From Arthrobacter frigidicola (lineage in GTDB: Bacteria; Actinomycetota; Actinomycetes; Actinomycetales; Micrococcaceae): DNA of 64,000 bases. The translations under genes and the position numbers were made by a program. Under the pieces are notes generated by a model. That model searched no databases and had not been told where the DNA came from. It was given only the letters and a program-made list of their open reading frames with translations. Positions 40,467-48,086 of the stretch are shown one piece after another (the first letter of the stretch is position 1; each line of letters begins with the position of its first letter). The stretch spans positions 434,001 to 498,000 of the forward strand of contig QZVU01000002.1 of NCBI GenBank assembly GCA_003602285.1. Reading direction: 5' to 3'.

Positions 40467-41823
40467 GCTTGCGCTCCCAGTCGGTGACGGCACTGTCGTA
40501 GGCCTTCAGTTCGACGTCGGCCGCGTGCAGGTAGTGCTCCACCACCTCGTCGCCGAAGGATTTGCGGGCAATCTCGCTGGCGGCCAGCAGGGCGCGGGAG
40601 TCCCGCAGGGTTGTGGGGATCCGGTCCGCACCCGACTGGTAGGCACTCCCTGTGGTGATGGGTTCGAGCGGGAGTTTGTTTTCGATGCCGTGAATGGCCG
40701 CCGCGATGAGCGAGGCGGCGGCGAGGTATGGGTTGACGTCTCCGCCGCCCACCCGGTTCTCCACCCGAAGGCCCCGTCCATGCCCGACCACGCGCAGGGC
40801 GCAGCTGCGGTTGTCCAGGCCCCACGCAATCGCGGTGGGAGCGAAACTGCCCTCGACGAACCGCTTGTAGGAGTTGATGTTGGGGGCCAGGAAGTAGGCC
40901 ATTTCTTTCATGGCGGCCAGCTGACCGGCCAGGAAGTGCTCCATGACGGGGCTGAAGCCGTGCTCGCCGTCCCCGGGCAGGACGGGGTTACCGTCCAGAT
41001 CGGTGAGGCTGAAGTGGATGTGGCAGGAGCTGCCCTCACGTTCGTTGTATTTCGCCATGAACGTAATGCTTTTCCCTTGTTGGGCGGCGATTTCCTTGGC
41101 CCCGTGCTTGTAGAAGGCGTGGTTGTCGCAGGCGGTCAGGGCCTCCTGGTATCGGAAGGTAATCTCCTGCTGTCCGAAATTGCACTCCCCCTTGGATGAC
41201 TCCACGACCAGGCCGGCTTTCTCCATGCCCGTACGGATGCTGCGGATCACCGGCTCAAGTCTTGCGGTGGCAAGGAGTGAGTAGTCAACGTTGTAGCGGG
41301 AGGCAGGGGTCAGCCCGTCATATTTCTTGTTCCAGGCCTCCTCGTAGGTGTCATCGAACATGATGAACTCGAGTTCGGTGCCGATGTGGGCGCGGTAGCC
41401 CAGGGCTTCAAGCCGTTCGATCTGCGCCCTGAGGATCTGCCGGGGAGACTGGCTTACAGGGCGGTCGTCGAGCCAGAGGATGTCGCACTGGACCATCGCC
41501 GTTCCCGGCAGCCAGGGGACGAGCCGCAGCGTCGCGATATCCGGCCTTAGGACCATGTCCCCATAGCCGTTCTCCCAGGACGACATCGCGTACCCGTCGA
41601 TGGTGTTCATCTCCACGTCGACGGACAGAAGGTAGTTGCAGCCTTCCGCGCCGTGACCCAGCACATCCTCGAGGAAGGACCGTGCCCCGCAGCGCTTGCC
41701 CTGGAGCCGGCCCAGGGAATCAGTGATGGCGACCACCACGGTGTCGATTTCACCGGCAGCAACCTTCTCCCTCAGCTCTTCGACGCTCAACGATGCCTTG
41801 GAATTTGCTGTTTCATGAGTCAT
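40447..41823 (-). CDS. glutamine-synthetase-like gamma-glutamyl-amine ligase
   Basis: A 458-residue member of the glutamine synthetase family of the PuuA/GlnA3/GlnA4 kind. It keeps the metal and glutamate sites (GTELEFIMF; KGECNFGQQEITFRY; CHIHFSL; ENRVGGGDVNPYL) and the ATP-site RFVEGSFAPTAIAWG. Such enzymes join glutamate to an amine with ATP. Its neighbours, an ethanolamine-type permease and an SDR, favour an amino alcohol over putrescine as the amine. True glutamine synthetase is less likely, given the operon and the absence of the adenylylation Tyr motif. It is followed by its matching hydrolase with a 20-base overlap. Confidence 0.88.
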   Translation of the reverse strand: MTHETANSKASLSVEELREKVAAGEIDTVVVAITDSLGRLQGKRCGARSFLEDVLGHGAEGCNYLLSVDVEMNTIDGYAMSSWENGYGDMVLRPDIATLRLVPWLPGTAMVQCDILWLDDRPVSQSPRQILRAQIERLEALGYRAHIGTELEFIMFDDTYEEAWNKKYDGLTPASRYNVDYSLLATARLEPVIRSIRTGMEKAGLVVESSKGECNFGQQEITFRYQEALTACDNHAFYKHGAKEIAAQQGKSITFMAKYNEREGSSCHIHFSLTDLDGNPVLPGDGEHGFSPVMEHFLAGQLAAMKEMAYFLAPNINSYKRFVEGSFAPTAIAWGLDNRSCALRVVGHGRGLRVENRVGGGDVNPYLAAASLIAAAIHGIENKLPLEPITTGSAYQSGADRIPTTLRDSRALLAASEIARKSFGDEVVEHYLHAADVELKAYDSAVTDWERKRVFERL

Positions 41824-41909
41824 TGGATATCCGTCGCTTCGGTCCTGATTGGTGGTTTGGTCGGAGCAAGCCGACAGGCGCGGCGCTCGAGGTTTCGTTC
41901 GTCAGTGCT

Positions 41910-43340
41910 TTACTTCTTCAGTTCCGCTTCGGCAGCGGCGAGCCGCGCGAACTCCTCCTCCGGCGCGCCGGTGACGATGCGGTGACGGCTGTAGAACCAG
42001 TAGTAGAGGAGCGCGGCGCCGAAGATTCCCGCCGTGATCGAAGCTGCAAGGACGTCGACCACGAAGGTGGCGACGACGGCGACGGCGGCCAGGGCGAGCG
42101 CAACGGAGGTCGTCAGGACGCCGCCCGGTGTCCTGTACCCGCGGGGAAGATCCGGTTCCTTCTTGCGCAGCACGATGTGGGAGAGGTTGAGCAGCACGTA
42201 CGAGACGGTGGCACCGAAGACGGCGATGTTGATGAGAAGCCCACCGTTGCCGGTGGCCGCGGCCAGAATGAACCCGATGGTGCCGGGAACGATCAGCGAC
42301 CAGTAGGGAGTGCGCCGCTTACCCGTCAGGGACAGCCACCGGGGAAGGTAGCCGGCCCGCGAGAGGGCGAACAACTGCCGCGAGTACGCGTAGATGATTG
42401 AGAAGAAGCTGGCGATCAGGCCCGCCAGGCCCGCGTAGTTAACGAATTCGGCAAGGATTGAATTGTCGCCGTAGGCGAGGCGGAGTGCTTCGGGAAGGGG
42501 GTTGTCGGAGGTGCTCATGGCCTCCGACCCGGCAGCGCCCGGAACCAGAACGAGCATCAGGGCCCCGAAGACCACCAAGATCAGCATGGCGGCGATGATG
42601 CCGCGCGGCATGTCTCTCTTCGGGTCAGCGGTCTCCTCGGCGGCGAGCGGAACGCCTTCGATGGCGAGGAAGAACCAGATCCCGTAGACGAGGGCGGCGA
42701 CGACGCCGCTGATGCCCATCGGCAGGAAGGCGCTGGAAGCCGGTGATCCGTCGGGAACGATATCGAAAAGGTTCCCAACACTGAAGTGGGGAATGAGGCC
42801 GATGACGACCGCGACCAGTGCCACGACGGCGATCGCGGTGATTCCGAAGATCAGGCGGAGGGCTTCACCCACGCCGCGGAGGTGTATTCCCACGAAGATG
42901 GCGTACGCCACCAGGTAGACAGGCCAGGAGTTCGTCAGCCCGAAGAGTCCGAGGGCCTCGACATAACCGCCGATGAAGATGGCAATTGCGGCCGGCGCCA
43001 CCGCGTACTCGATCAGCACGGCCATCCCGGTCGCGAACCCTCCCAGCGGGCCCAGCGCCCGCCTGGCGAAACCATATCCGGCGCCGGCTGCCGGCAGGGT
43101 GGAGGACAGTTCGGCCAGACCGAACACCATGCACGTATACATGATGCCCATCAACACGAACGCAATCAGGAGGCCGCCCCAGCCGCCTTCCGCCAGGCCG
43201 AGGTTCCATCCTGCAAAGTCACCGGAGATGACATAGGCCACTCCGAGGCCGGCCAGCAGTACCCACCCGGCGGCCCCGCGTTTGAGCTGGCGCTGCTGGA
43301 GGTACTTCTGGTCTGCGTCCTGCCGATCCGAAGTTGACAT
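41910..43340 (-). CDS. ethanolamine-permease-type APC transporter
   Basis: A 476-residue, ~12-helix APC permease. The first helix region AYVISGDFAGWNLGLAEGGW is a hallmark of the ethanolamine permease group as I know it; MVFGLAELSSTLPAAGAGYG and FLAIEGVPLAAEETADPKRD follow in the expected places. It should import ethanolamine or a similar small amine by proton symport. It heads the five-gene operon, 86 bases before the ligase gene, and diverges from a FadR-type regulator. The ATG at 43340 is preferred over an in-frame GTG nine codons earlier because it begins the typical hydrophilic N-terminus. Confidence 0.88.
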   Translation of the reverse strand: MSTSDRQDADQKYLQQRQLKRGAAGWVLLAGLGVAYVISGDFAGWNLGLAEGGWGGLLIAFVLMGIMYTCMVFGLAELSSTLPAAGAGYGFARRALGPLGGFATGMAVLIEYAVAPAAIAIFIGGYVEALGLFGLTNSWPVYLVAYAIFVGIHLRGVGEALRLIFGITAIAVVALVAVVIGLIPHFSVGNLFDIVPDGSPASSAFLPMGISGVVAALVYGIWFFLAIEGVPLAAEETADPKRDMPRGIIAAMLILVVFGALMLVLVPGAAGSEAMSTSDNPLPEALRLAYGDNSILAEFVNYAGLAGLIASFFSIIYAYSRQLFALSRAGYLPRWLSLTGKRRTPYWSLIVPGTIGFILAAATGNGGLLINIAVFGATVSYVLLNLSHIVLRKKEPDLPRGYRTPGGVLTTSVALALAAVAVVATFVVDVLAASITAGIFGAALLYYWFYSRHRIVTGAPEEEFARLAAAEAELKK

Positions 43341-43366
43341 GGCATTCCCCTTCACCTGAGGGCTCA

Positions 43367-43386
43367 ATGGTCTGTTAATAGTCCAT
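43367..43386. promoter_or_regulatory. candidate operator of the amine operon
   Basis: ATGGTCTGTTAATAGTCCAT is a near-palindrome (16 of 20 positions match its reverse complement) centred on TTAA. It starts 27 bases upstream of the permease ATG in the divergent gap with the GntR gene. The outer ATGGnC/GnCCAT halves recall FadR-type sites with a longer spacer. Confidence 0.42.
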
Positions 43387-43551
43387 GAATTTTGGTCTCA
43401 GTGTGAGGTAGATCACGGGGTGCGTCAATAGGTCATCACGAACACCCGGGATCTGTGCGTGACGGATCCAGCTTTCGCTGGCGCAACGGTGCAGAATTGA
43501 TCTACTGCTGATTGGGATTAGGCCTGATTTCAGACCGGAAGGGATGGTGGT

Positions 43552-44295
43552 ATGGGAGCCGACCTCTCCGCAGGTGCCGCCCGCTTCCTTCGCCCGGTTC
43601 GGCACGGGAACGCCTTTGAAGAAACGATCGAGCGGCTGCTGCAGAACATCAAACTGGGAGTGCTCGCGGCGGGCGATAAGTTGCCTGCCGAGCGGGAGCT
43701 CGCCGATTTGCTGGGCGTATCACGTGCCACCCTGCGGGAGGCCCTGGCCGAGCTTCAAAAGGCCGGATATGTCGAGGTGCAGCGCGGCCGCTACGGTGGC
43801 ACCTACGTTTCGCAGGGTCGGCCGCCGGAGTCCGAGGAGCTCCCGGATCCGGGTCCTGGGGAGGTGGAGGACGTCCTGATTTTCCGAGGCGTGCTCGAGC
43901 CCGCGGCGGCGTCTTTGGCCGCTAAGGCGAGGCTGTCCCCCTCTCAGCGCAGGCACCTGCTCGATACGCTGGCGGAGGTGGCGGGAGCGCCAGCTGACGC
44001 GTACCGACCCAAGGATGCTCGGTTCCATGTGGCGATTGCGGAACTCAGCGGTTCGCCGAGCTTGGTTGCTGCAGTGGCTGATGCCCGTGCGCGGATCAGC
44101 GACCTGTTGGACCGCATACCCCTGCTGGAGCCGAACCTTGAGCACTCCAACCGGCAGCACCAAGAGATTGTCGAGGCTATCCTGCGCGGAGATCACGAGG
44201 AAGCGTTCCGAGCCACCGAGGATCACCTGCAGGGGACGGCTTCGCTGCTTCATGGATTTCTGGGCACTTCCCGCGCCGATAGGGAATCCCCTTGA
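43552..44295 (+). CDS. GntR family regulator, FadR/FCD subfamily
   Basis: A 247-residue regulator: winged helix at ~22-90 (LAAGDKLPAERELADLLGVSRATLREALAELQKAGYVEVQRGRYGGTYV) and FCD domain at ~110-240 (DVLIFRGVLEPAAASLAA; FHVAIAELSGSPSLVAAVADARARI; HQEIVEAILRGDHEEA). GGAAGGG precedes the ATG by 8 bases. It diverges from the permease-ligase operon and is its most likely regulator, sensing the amine, a gamma-glutamyl intermediate or the final amino acid. The related protein at 12545 serves the gamma-glutamyltransferase region. Confidence 0.9.
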   Translation: MGADLSAGAARFLRPVRHGNAFEETIERLLQNIKLGVLAAGDKLPAERELADLLGVSRATLREALAELQKAGYVEVQRGRYGGTYVSQGRPPESEELPDPGPGEVEDVLIFRGVLEPAAASLAAKARLSPSQRRHLLDTLAEVAGAPADAYRPKDARFHVAIAELSGSPSLVAAVADARARISDLLDRIPLLEPNLEHSNRQHQEIVEAILRGDHEEAFRATEDHLQGTASLLHGFLGTSRADRESP

Positions 44296-44309
44296 AGCGG
44301 AGCAGGTGA

Positions 44310-44326
44310 CGCGGGGCGCCCCCGCG
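44310..44326. terminator. short GC hairpin between convergent genes
   Basis: CGCGGGG-CGC-CCCCGCG, a 7-bp stem with 3-base loop, lies between the GntR gene (ends 44295) and the convergent MarR gene (ends 44357). Confidence 0.4.
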
Positions 44327-44356
44327 AGGCCCGTCTGGGGGAGGATGCGCCCGGGC

Positions 44357-44848
44357 CTAGCCGGCGTCGCTGTGATACATCGGGGCCATTTTCCCGAGCG
44401 GGTCGATCCGGCGTAGCAGGGCATCGCTGATCGCAGCCAGCTGGGAGAGCTGCTCCGGCGTCAGTGCGTCGATGACATGGTGGCGCACCGTGTCAACGTG
44501 GCCGGGGGCTGTGGCGACAACCTTGCGCCGCCCCTCGGGGGTCAGTCTGGCATTGGTGGCCCGCGCATCCTCCGGACAGGGGAACCGCTCGATCAGGCCG
44601 CGGGACTCGAGCCGCCGGACGACATGGGAGAGCCGTGGCAGCGTGGCGTTCGTCTGGGCCGCGAGCGAAGTCATGCGCAGGGTGTCTTCCGGAGCTTCCG
44701 AGAGCATGGCTAGCACGTAGTAGTCGAAGTGGGTGAGGTCCGAGTCCCGGCGCAGCTGGGAGTCAAGCACTCCGGGCAGCAGTTCGACGACGGCGACAAA
44801 CCGTTTCCAGGCGGCGAGTTCCTCTTCTGTCAGCCATTGGGTATCCAC
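44357..44848 (-). CDS. MarR family regulator
   Basis: A 163-residue winged-helix regulator: LRMTSLAAQTNATLPRLSHVVRRLESRGLIERFPC, then the wing DARATNARLTPEGRRKV. The GTG at 44848 is chosen because the sequence from there (VDTQWLTEEELAAWKRFVAV) is the normal MarR N-terminus; the residues before it are unlike the family. It lies downstream of, and on the same strand as, the small F420-reductase-like gene, which has two dyads in its promoter. That makes it a reasonable candidate for binding them. Confidence 0.85.
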   Translation of the reverse strand: MDTQWLTEEELAAWKRFVAVVELLPGVLDSQLRRDSDLTHFDYYVLAMLSEAPEDTLRMTSLAAQTNATLPRLSHVVRRLESRGLIERFPCPEDARATNARLTPEGRRKVVATAPGHVDTVRHHVIDALTPEQLSQLAAISDALLRRIDPLGKMAPMYHSDAG

Positions 44849-44920
44849 GGCTCTATTCTCGCAACAAAGGCTGGAACCGATGACGCCGCCGCGCACGGCC
44901 CCAGCCTGCGGTTGCAGGCT

Positions 44921-44951
44921 CCGGGCGGCGGCCTGAACGGCTGCCGCCCGG
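44921..44951 (-). terminator. hairpin after the small NAD(P)-binding gene
   Basis: CCGGGCGGC and GCCGCCCGG make a 9-bp stem with a 13-base loop, 31 bases beyond the stop of the gene at 44983. A second hairpin, AGCCTGC/GCAGGCT at 44903-44920, lies next to it. Neither has a clear T run. Confidence 0.45.
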
Positions 44952-44982
44952 ATCCCTGGGCGCGATCGTCATAGGCGGACAG

Positions 44983-45558
44983 CTATGACTGGAGAGCGAA
45001 GCCGCCGGCCCAGGAGATCTTCTCGCCGGCGGCGAGGGTGATCTGCAGGAAGCCGAGCGCCTCCACTTCGCGGGCGCGGCGCAGCGAGCCGGCGTCAACG
45101 GCCTTGAGCCCACCGCCCTTGATGATGTCCGCGAGCTGCGACTTTGCGTCAGCGTCGTCTCCGGCGAGCAGTACAGTGGTGGGCTGCCCAGCGATGTTTC
45201 CCTCAGCAAGGGTGGCGGCGAAGGTGGTGCTGAAACCCTTGACTACGCGGGAGTCGGGGAGCGCGGCCTGAATCTCGGCGGTGGCCGAGGAGTCCGCGGG
45301 CACGGTCAGGGAGTCGAACGTCGCGAAATCGAGCGGATTGGTGACGTCCACGATGATCTTGCCGGCGAGCTGCCCGCCGCGCTGGGCCAGAATCGTGCTG
45401 ACGGCCGGGTAGGGGACGGCGAGGACGACGATGTCTCCTGTAACGGGCTTGTCCGTGTCACTGCTGCCGAGAAGTTCGACCGTGTTGCCGCTCTTCTCGA
45501 CGATTCCGGCGATGGCCGGACCCATGTTGCCCTTACCGAGGATGCTTACTGTGGTCAT
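44983..45558 (-). CDS. small F420-reductase-like NAD(P)-binding protein
   Basis: A 191-residue Rossmann protein (VSILGKGNMGPAIAGIVEKSG; GDIVVLAVPYPAVSTIL; KIIVDVTNPLDFAT; RVVKGFSTTFAATLAEG). It is of the same broad family as the protein at 18209 but shorter. AAGGAG lies 7 bases before the ATG at 45558, which settles the start. Likely an NADP-linked oxidoreductase; the electron partner is unknown. It is a single gene with two operator-like dyads upstream. Confidence 0.83.
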   Translation of the reverse strand: MTTVSILGKGNMGPAIAGIVEKSGNTVELLGSSDTDKPVTGDIVVLAVPYPAVSTILAQRGGQLAGKIIVDVTNPLDFATFDSLTVPADSSATAEIQAALPDSRVVKGFSTTFAATLAEGNIAGQPTTVLLAGDDADAKSQLADIIKGGGLKAVDAGSLRRAREVEALGFLQITLAAGEKISWAGGFALQS

Positions 45559-45586
45559 GACGGTCTCCTTAGACTCATGCATCATT

Positions 45587-45633
45587 AGTTGACGCTACAA
45601 GTAATTTAGCAGGCTCTAGTTGTAGATACAAGT
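45587..45633. promoter_or_regulatory. tandem 16-base operator-like dyads
   Basis: AGTTGACGCTACAAGT (45587-45602) and AGTTGTAGATACAAGT (45618-45633) are two copies of one near-palindrome (AGTTG...TACAAGT), 31 bases apart start to start, or about three helical turns. They lie 29-75 bases upstream of the NAD(P)-binding gene. The spacing suggests cooperative binding by a MarR- or HxlR-type dimer. The remaining sequence to 45823 holds no gene that I can see. Confidence 0.6.
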
Positions 45634-45823
45634 GATTGACCGATGCGCCTCGCTGGCATGCGGAGCGGGCCTGGGAATTATCTTCAGACTTCGCAGGTTG
45701 ATACGTGCACAGGATCAACCAGTCCTAATCAAGGAGTATCCACTGTTCTGACGGTACTCCTCCGGCCGAGGCTGATCAGCCCCAACGCACCGCCAATTCA
45801 CCCAACCAGCAAGGAACTGAATC

Positions 45824-46270
45824 ATGGATTACAAGCTCGAACTCATCATTCTTCCCGTCGCCGATGTGGAGCGCGCCAAGGCGTTCTACGACAAGCTCGA
45901 CTGGAGGCTCGATGTCGACATTCAGGGCGAGGGCGGCTTCCGCGCAGTGCACTACACCCCGACCGGATCCCACGCCTCGATCATCATCAGCAACGGTCTC
46001 ACCGACGCCGCCCCGGGTTCGACCCGCGGCACCTACCTGGTGGTCGACGACGTTGAGGCCGCCCGGGCCGACATCGCCTCCCGCGGCATCGAGATCACCG
46101 AGGTCTTCCACGAGGCCGAGGGCGGCATCCCCAGCGTCCGCACCGAGGGACGCACCCCGGGCCTGGCCCCGGAGCGTGCCAGCTACTTCTCCTTCGCGAT
46201 CTTCAAGGACCCCGAGGGCAACGAGTTCATCCTCCAGGAAATCACCACCCGCTTCCCCGGCCGCGTCTAA
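45824..46270 (+). CDS. VOC/glyoxalase-fold protein, copy 1
   Basis: A 148-residue single-chain vicinal oxygen chelate protein of the glyoxalase/bleomycin-resistance superfamily. It has the usual two beta-alpha-beta-beta-beta units (ELIILPVADVERAKAFYDKL; TYLVVDDVEAARADIASRGIE; FAIFKDPEGNEFILQEI). The terminal Glu in FILQE is the position of a metal ligand. AAGGAA lies upstream of the ATG. A copy about 90% identical by my count lies at 48087, and even the ribosome site and first 20 bases are shared. Function unknown: dioxygenase, lyase or binding of a toxic compound are possible. Confidence 0.88.
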   Translation: MDYKLELIILPVADVERAKAFYDKLDWRLDVDIQGEGGFRAVHYTPTGSHASIIISNGLTDAAPGSTRGTYLVVDDVEAARADIASRGIEITEVFHEAEGGIPSVRTEGRTPGLAPERASYFSFAIFKDPEGNEFILQEITTRFPGRV

Positions 46271-46279
46271 CTGGCCCTG

Positions 46280-46312
46280 CCAGGGCCGGAGCCCCACGGG
46301 TTCCGGCCCTGG
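46280..46312 (+). terminator. hairpin after VOC copy 1
   Basis: CCAGGGCCGGA and TCCGGCCCTGG form an 11-bp perfect stem with an 11-base loop, starting 10 bases after the stop. No T run follows. Confidence 0.6.
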
Positions 46313-46454
46313 CTCCGGCACCGGCCGATGCCGCGGACCCGCCTGCACTCATCGGGTCCGCGACATCTCTGTGCCGATCTGCCGTCCCGGAGGCGCACCT
46401 TTCGTGACGGCAACCATCAATTACCCACGGTGAGTTTCATGAAAGGGGACCTCC

Positions 46455-47531
46455 ATGCCCAACCTTCCTTCTGAACCAGATTCGATGAATCCCAATACCG
46501 CGCCGCCGCGTTCCGCAGGACGCGCCCGGCGCCGCTGGATCGGTGCCGCCGCGGCGGCAGCCGCAGCGCTGGTGGTCGGCACTGTCTCCGCAGGGGCCTC
46601 CGAGCCCAAGTCGGGACCGGAAAGCTGGGTGACCAAGGGCCAGGAGCTGCCCGCGGGCTTCAGCGACACCTTCGAGAGCCGCTTCGTGGAGGCCAACGGC
46701 ATCCGCCAGCACGCGGTGATCGGTGGGGAAGGCCCGGCGGTGCTCCTGGTGCACGGCTGGCCGGAGGATTCCTACGCCTGGCGCTCAGTCATGGGGCCGC
46801 TGGCAGAGGACCACACCGTGATCGCCGTCGACCAGCGCGGCATCGGCCTGACCGAGAAGCCCGCCGACGGCTACGACACTGCCACCCTGGCCGACGACTT
46901 GGCCGCGCTGATGACCGAACTCGGACATGAGAGGTTCTCCGTGGTCGGCCACGACACCGGATACTTTATCGGCTACGCACTGGCGGCCGACCACCGCGAC
47001 CGGGTCGACCGGTTCGCCGGCGTCGAGGTTCCGGGCCCTCCCGGGATCACCAAGGGCGGTCCCTCGCTGTTCTCCGATGAGCCGACCAACAACCGGCTGT
47101 GGCACATCCCCTTCAACCGGGTCGACGACGAACTGATCGTGAACTTGGTCCGGAACAGCGCCGAGGAGTTCTACCGGTACGAGTACCGGATCCAGGGCGG
47201 CGGGTACACGCCGTCGGAGCAGGCGATCAAGTACTACGTCAAGCAGTACAACCGCGACAAGGACAGCCTCCGCGCCAGCTTCGAGCTCTACCGCGAGTGG
47301 GACACCCTCGTCGCGCAGAACGCCGAACGCGCCAAGACTCCGCTGACCATTCCCGTGATCGGCATCGGCGGCCAGAAGAGCTGGGGACCGGCCGCCGCGG
47401 CCGGGATCAAGGCCGCTGCCCCCCAGGTGCAGACCGCCGTCATCCCCGGCGCCGGCCACTGGCTCGCCGAACAGGCCCCCGAGGAATTGGTCAACGTGCT
47501 GCGCCCGTTCCTGGCCGCAGACGCCCTGTAG
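46455..47531 (+). CDS. secreted alpha/beta hydrolase, epoxide-hydrolase-like
   Basis: A 358-residue protein with an Arg-rich N-terminus and a hydrophobic stretch at ~28-45 (WIGAAAAAAAALVVGTVSAG) that looks like an export signal. The hydrolase core has the oxyanion motif HGWPEDSY, the nucleophile elbow VVGHDTGYFIGYAL with Asp as nucleophile as in epoxide hydrolases and haloalkane dehalogenases, and the His in PGAGHWLAEQAPEE. Epoxide or dehalogenation chemistry outside the membrane is plausible. GAAAGGGG precedes the ATG. The gene lies between the two VOC copies. Confidence 0.85.
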   Translation: MPNLPSEPDSMNPNTAPPRSAGRARRRWIGAAAAAAAALVVGTVSAGASEPKSGPESWVTKGQELPAGFSDTFESRFVEANGIRQHAVIGGEGPAVLLVHGWPEDSYAWRSVMGPLAEDHTVIAVDQRGIGLTEKPADGYDTATLADDLAALMTELGHERFSVVGHDTGYFIGYALAADHRDRVDRFAGVEVPGPPGITKGGPSLFSDEPTNNRLWHIPFNRVDDELIVNLVRNSAEEFYRYEYRIQGGGYTPSEQAIKYYVKQYNRDKDSLRASFELYREWDTLVAQNAERAKTPLTIPVIGIGGQKSWGPAAAAGIKAAAPQVQTAVIPGAGHWLAEQAPEELVNVLRPFLAADAL

Positions 47532-47554
47532 GCTCCACCTCAACAGCACCACCT

Positions 47555-47589
47555 GCGAAGCCCACCACCGTGCCGGTGGTGGGCTTCGC
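47555..47589 (+). terminator. strong hairpin after the secreted hydrolase gene
   Basis: GCGAAGCCCACCACC and GGTGGTGGGCTTCGC, a 15-bp perfect stem with the 5-base loop GTGCC, 24 bases after the stop. A close copy of this hairpin follows the TetR gene at 50836. Confidence 0.75.
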
Positions 47590-47650
47590 TGCGTCCGCGG
47601 CCAGGAGCGGGGCGCTACCGGCGCCCAGGCATCAGCATGACCACGCCGGA

Positions 47651-48021
47651 TCAGCGGCGGTCGTCGACGGGGCTGGCAGCACGGCGCAGGTAATACAGGG
47701 CGGGTGTCTGGTTGGCCTCCATGTGCAGTCGGTAGGATGCCACGCGTGCGGTGTAATCCGGCAGGGCATCTGGGTCGGGACCGTGGAACGAGGCTGAGCC
47801 TCCACGGTGATGCCGACCTGCACGGCCTTGTCTCCGCACCGGTTTCCGTGGACGAGCATCTGCTCGGCCGCCTCCGGCAGCTCCATGCCGGCGGTGTGGG
47901 TCCCTGCGGCCGCGACGCCCCGCGCCCGGGCGGAGCTCCGCGCCGGTGAAGCGGTGGCGCGGGAGTGTGCTTCTGCAACCCGCCCGACGTGTGTCCATAC
48001 CCTGCCAATCCAGTTGAACTG
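47651..48021 (-). pseudogene. possible decayed gene, family not recognised
   Basis: This 555-base gap (47532-48086) holds no intact gene. On the minus strand one frame reads protein-like from 48021 to about 47790 (MELPEAAEQMLVHGNRC, then DKAVQVGITVEAQ). The next frame continues from about 47790 to a TGA at 47651-47653 (LPDYTARVASYRLHMEANQ, then LYYLRRAASPVDDRR). Codon third positions are GC-rich in both parts. A frameshift between them, and no clear start, would explain the picture. It lies between the two VOC copies and could be debris from the duplication. Alternatively both frames are open by chance in GC-rich DNA. Confidence 0.33.
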
Positions 48022-48086
48022 TCAAAAGTTCGGGGTCCCTCCACCACCGTCGCTGGCGGGCCCGGGCATAGCTAAGGAACTGAATC

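Noticed and set aside
37541-43340. Annotation of the amine operon as a standard Puu putrescine pathway
   Set aside because: No PuuB-like gamma-glutamylputrescine oxidase is present, and the permease is of the ethanolamine type; the alternative is given as a finding and not as settled.
46785-48047. 420-codon minus-strand open frame
   Set aside because: Mostly antisense to the secreted hydrolase gene; no recognisable protein sequence in that part.
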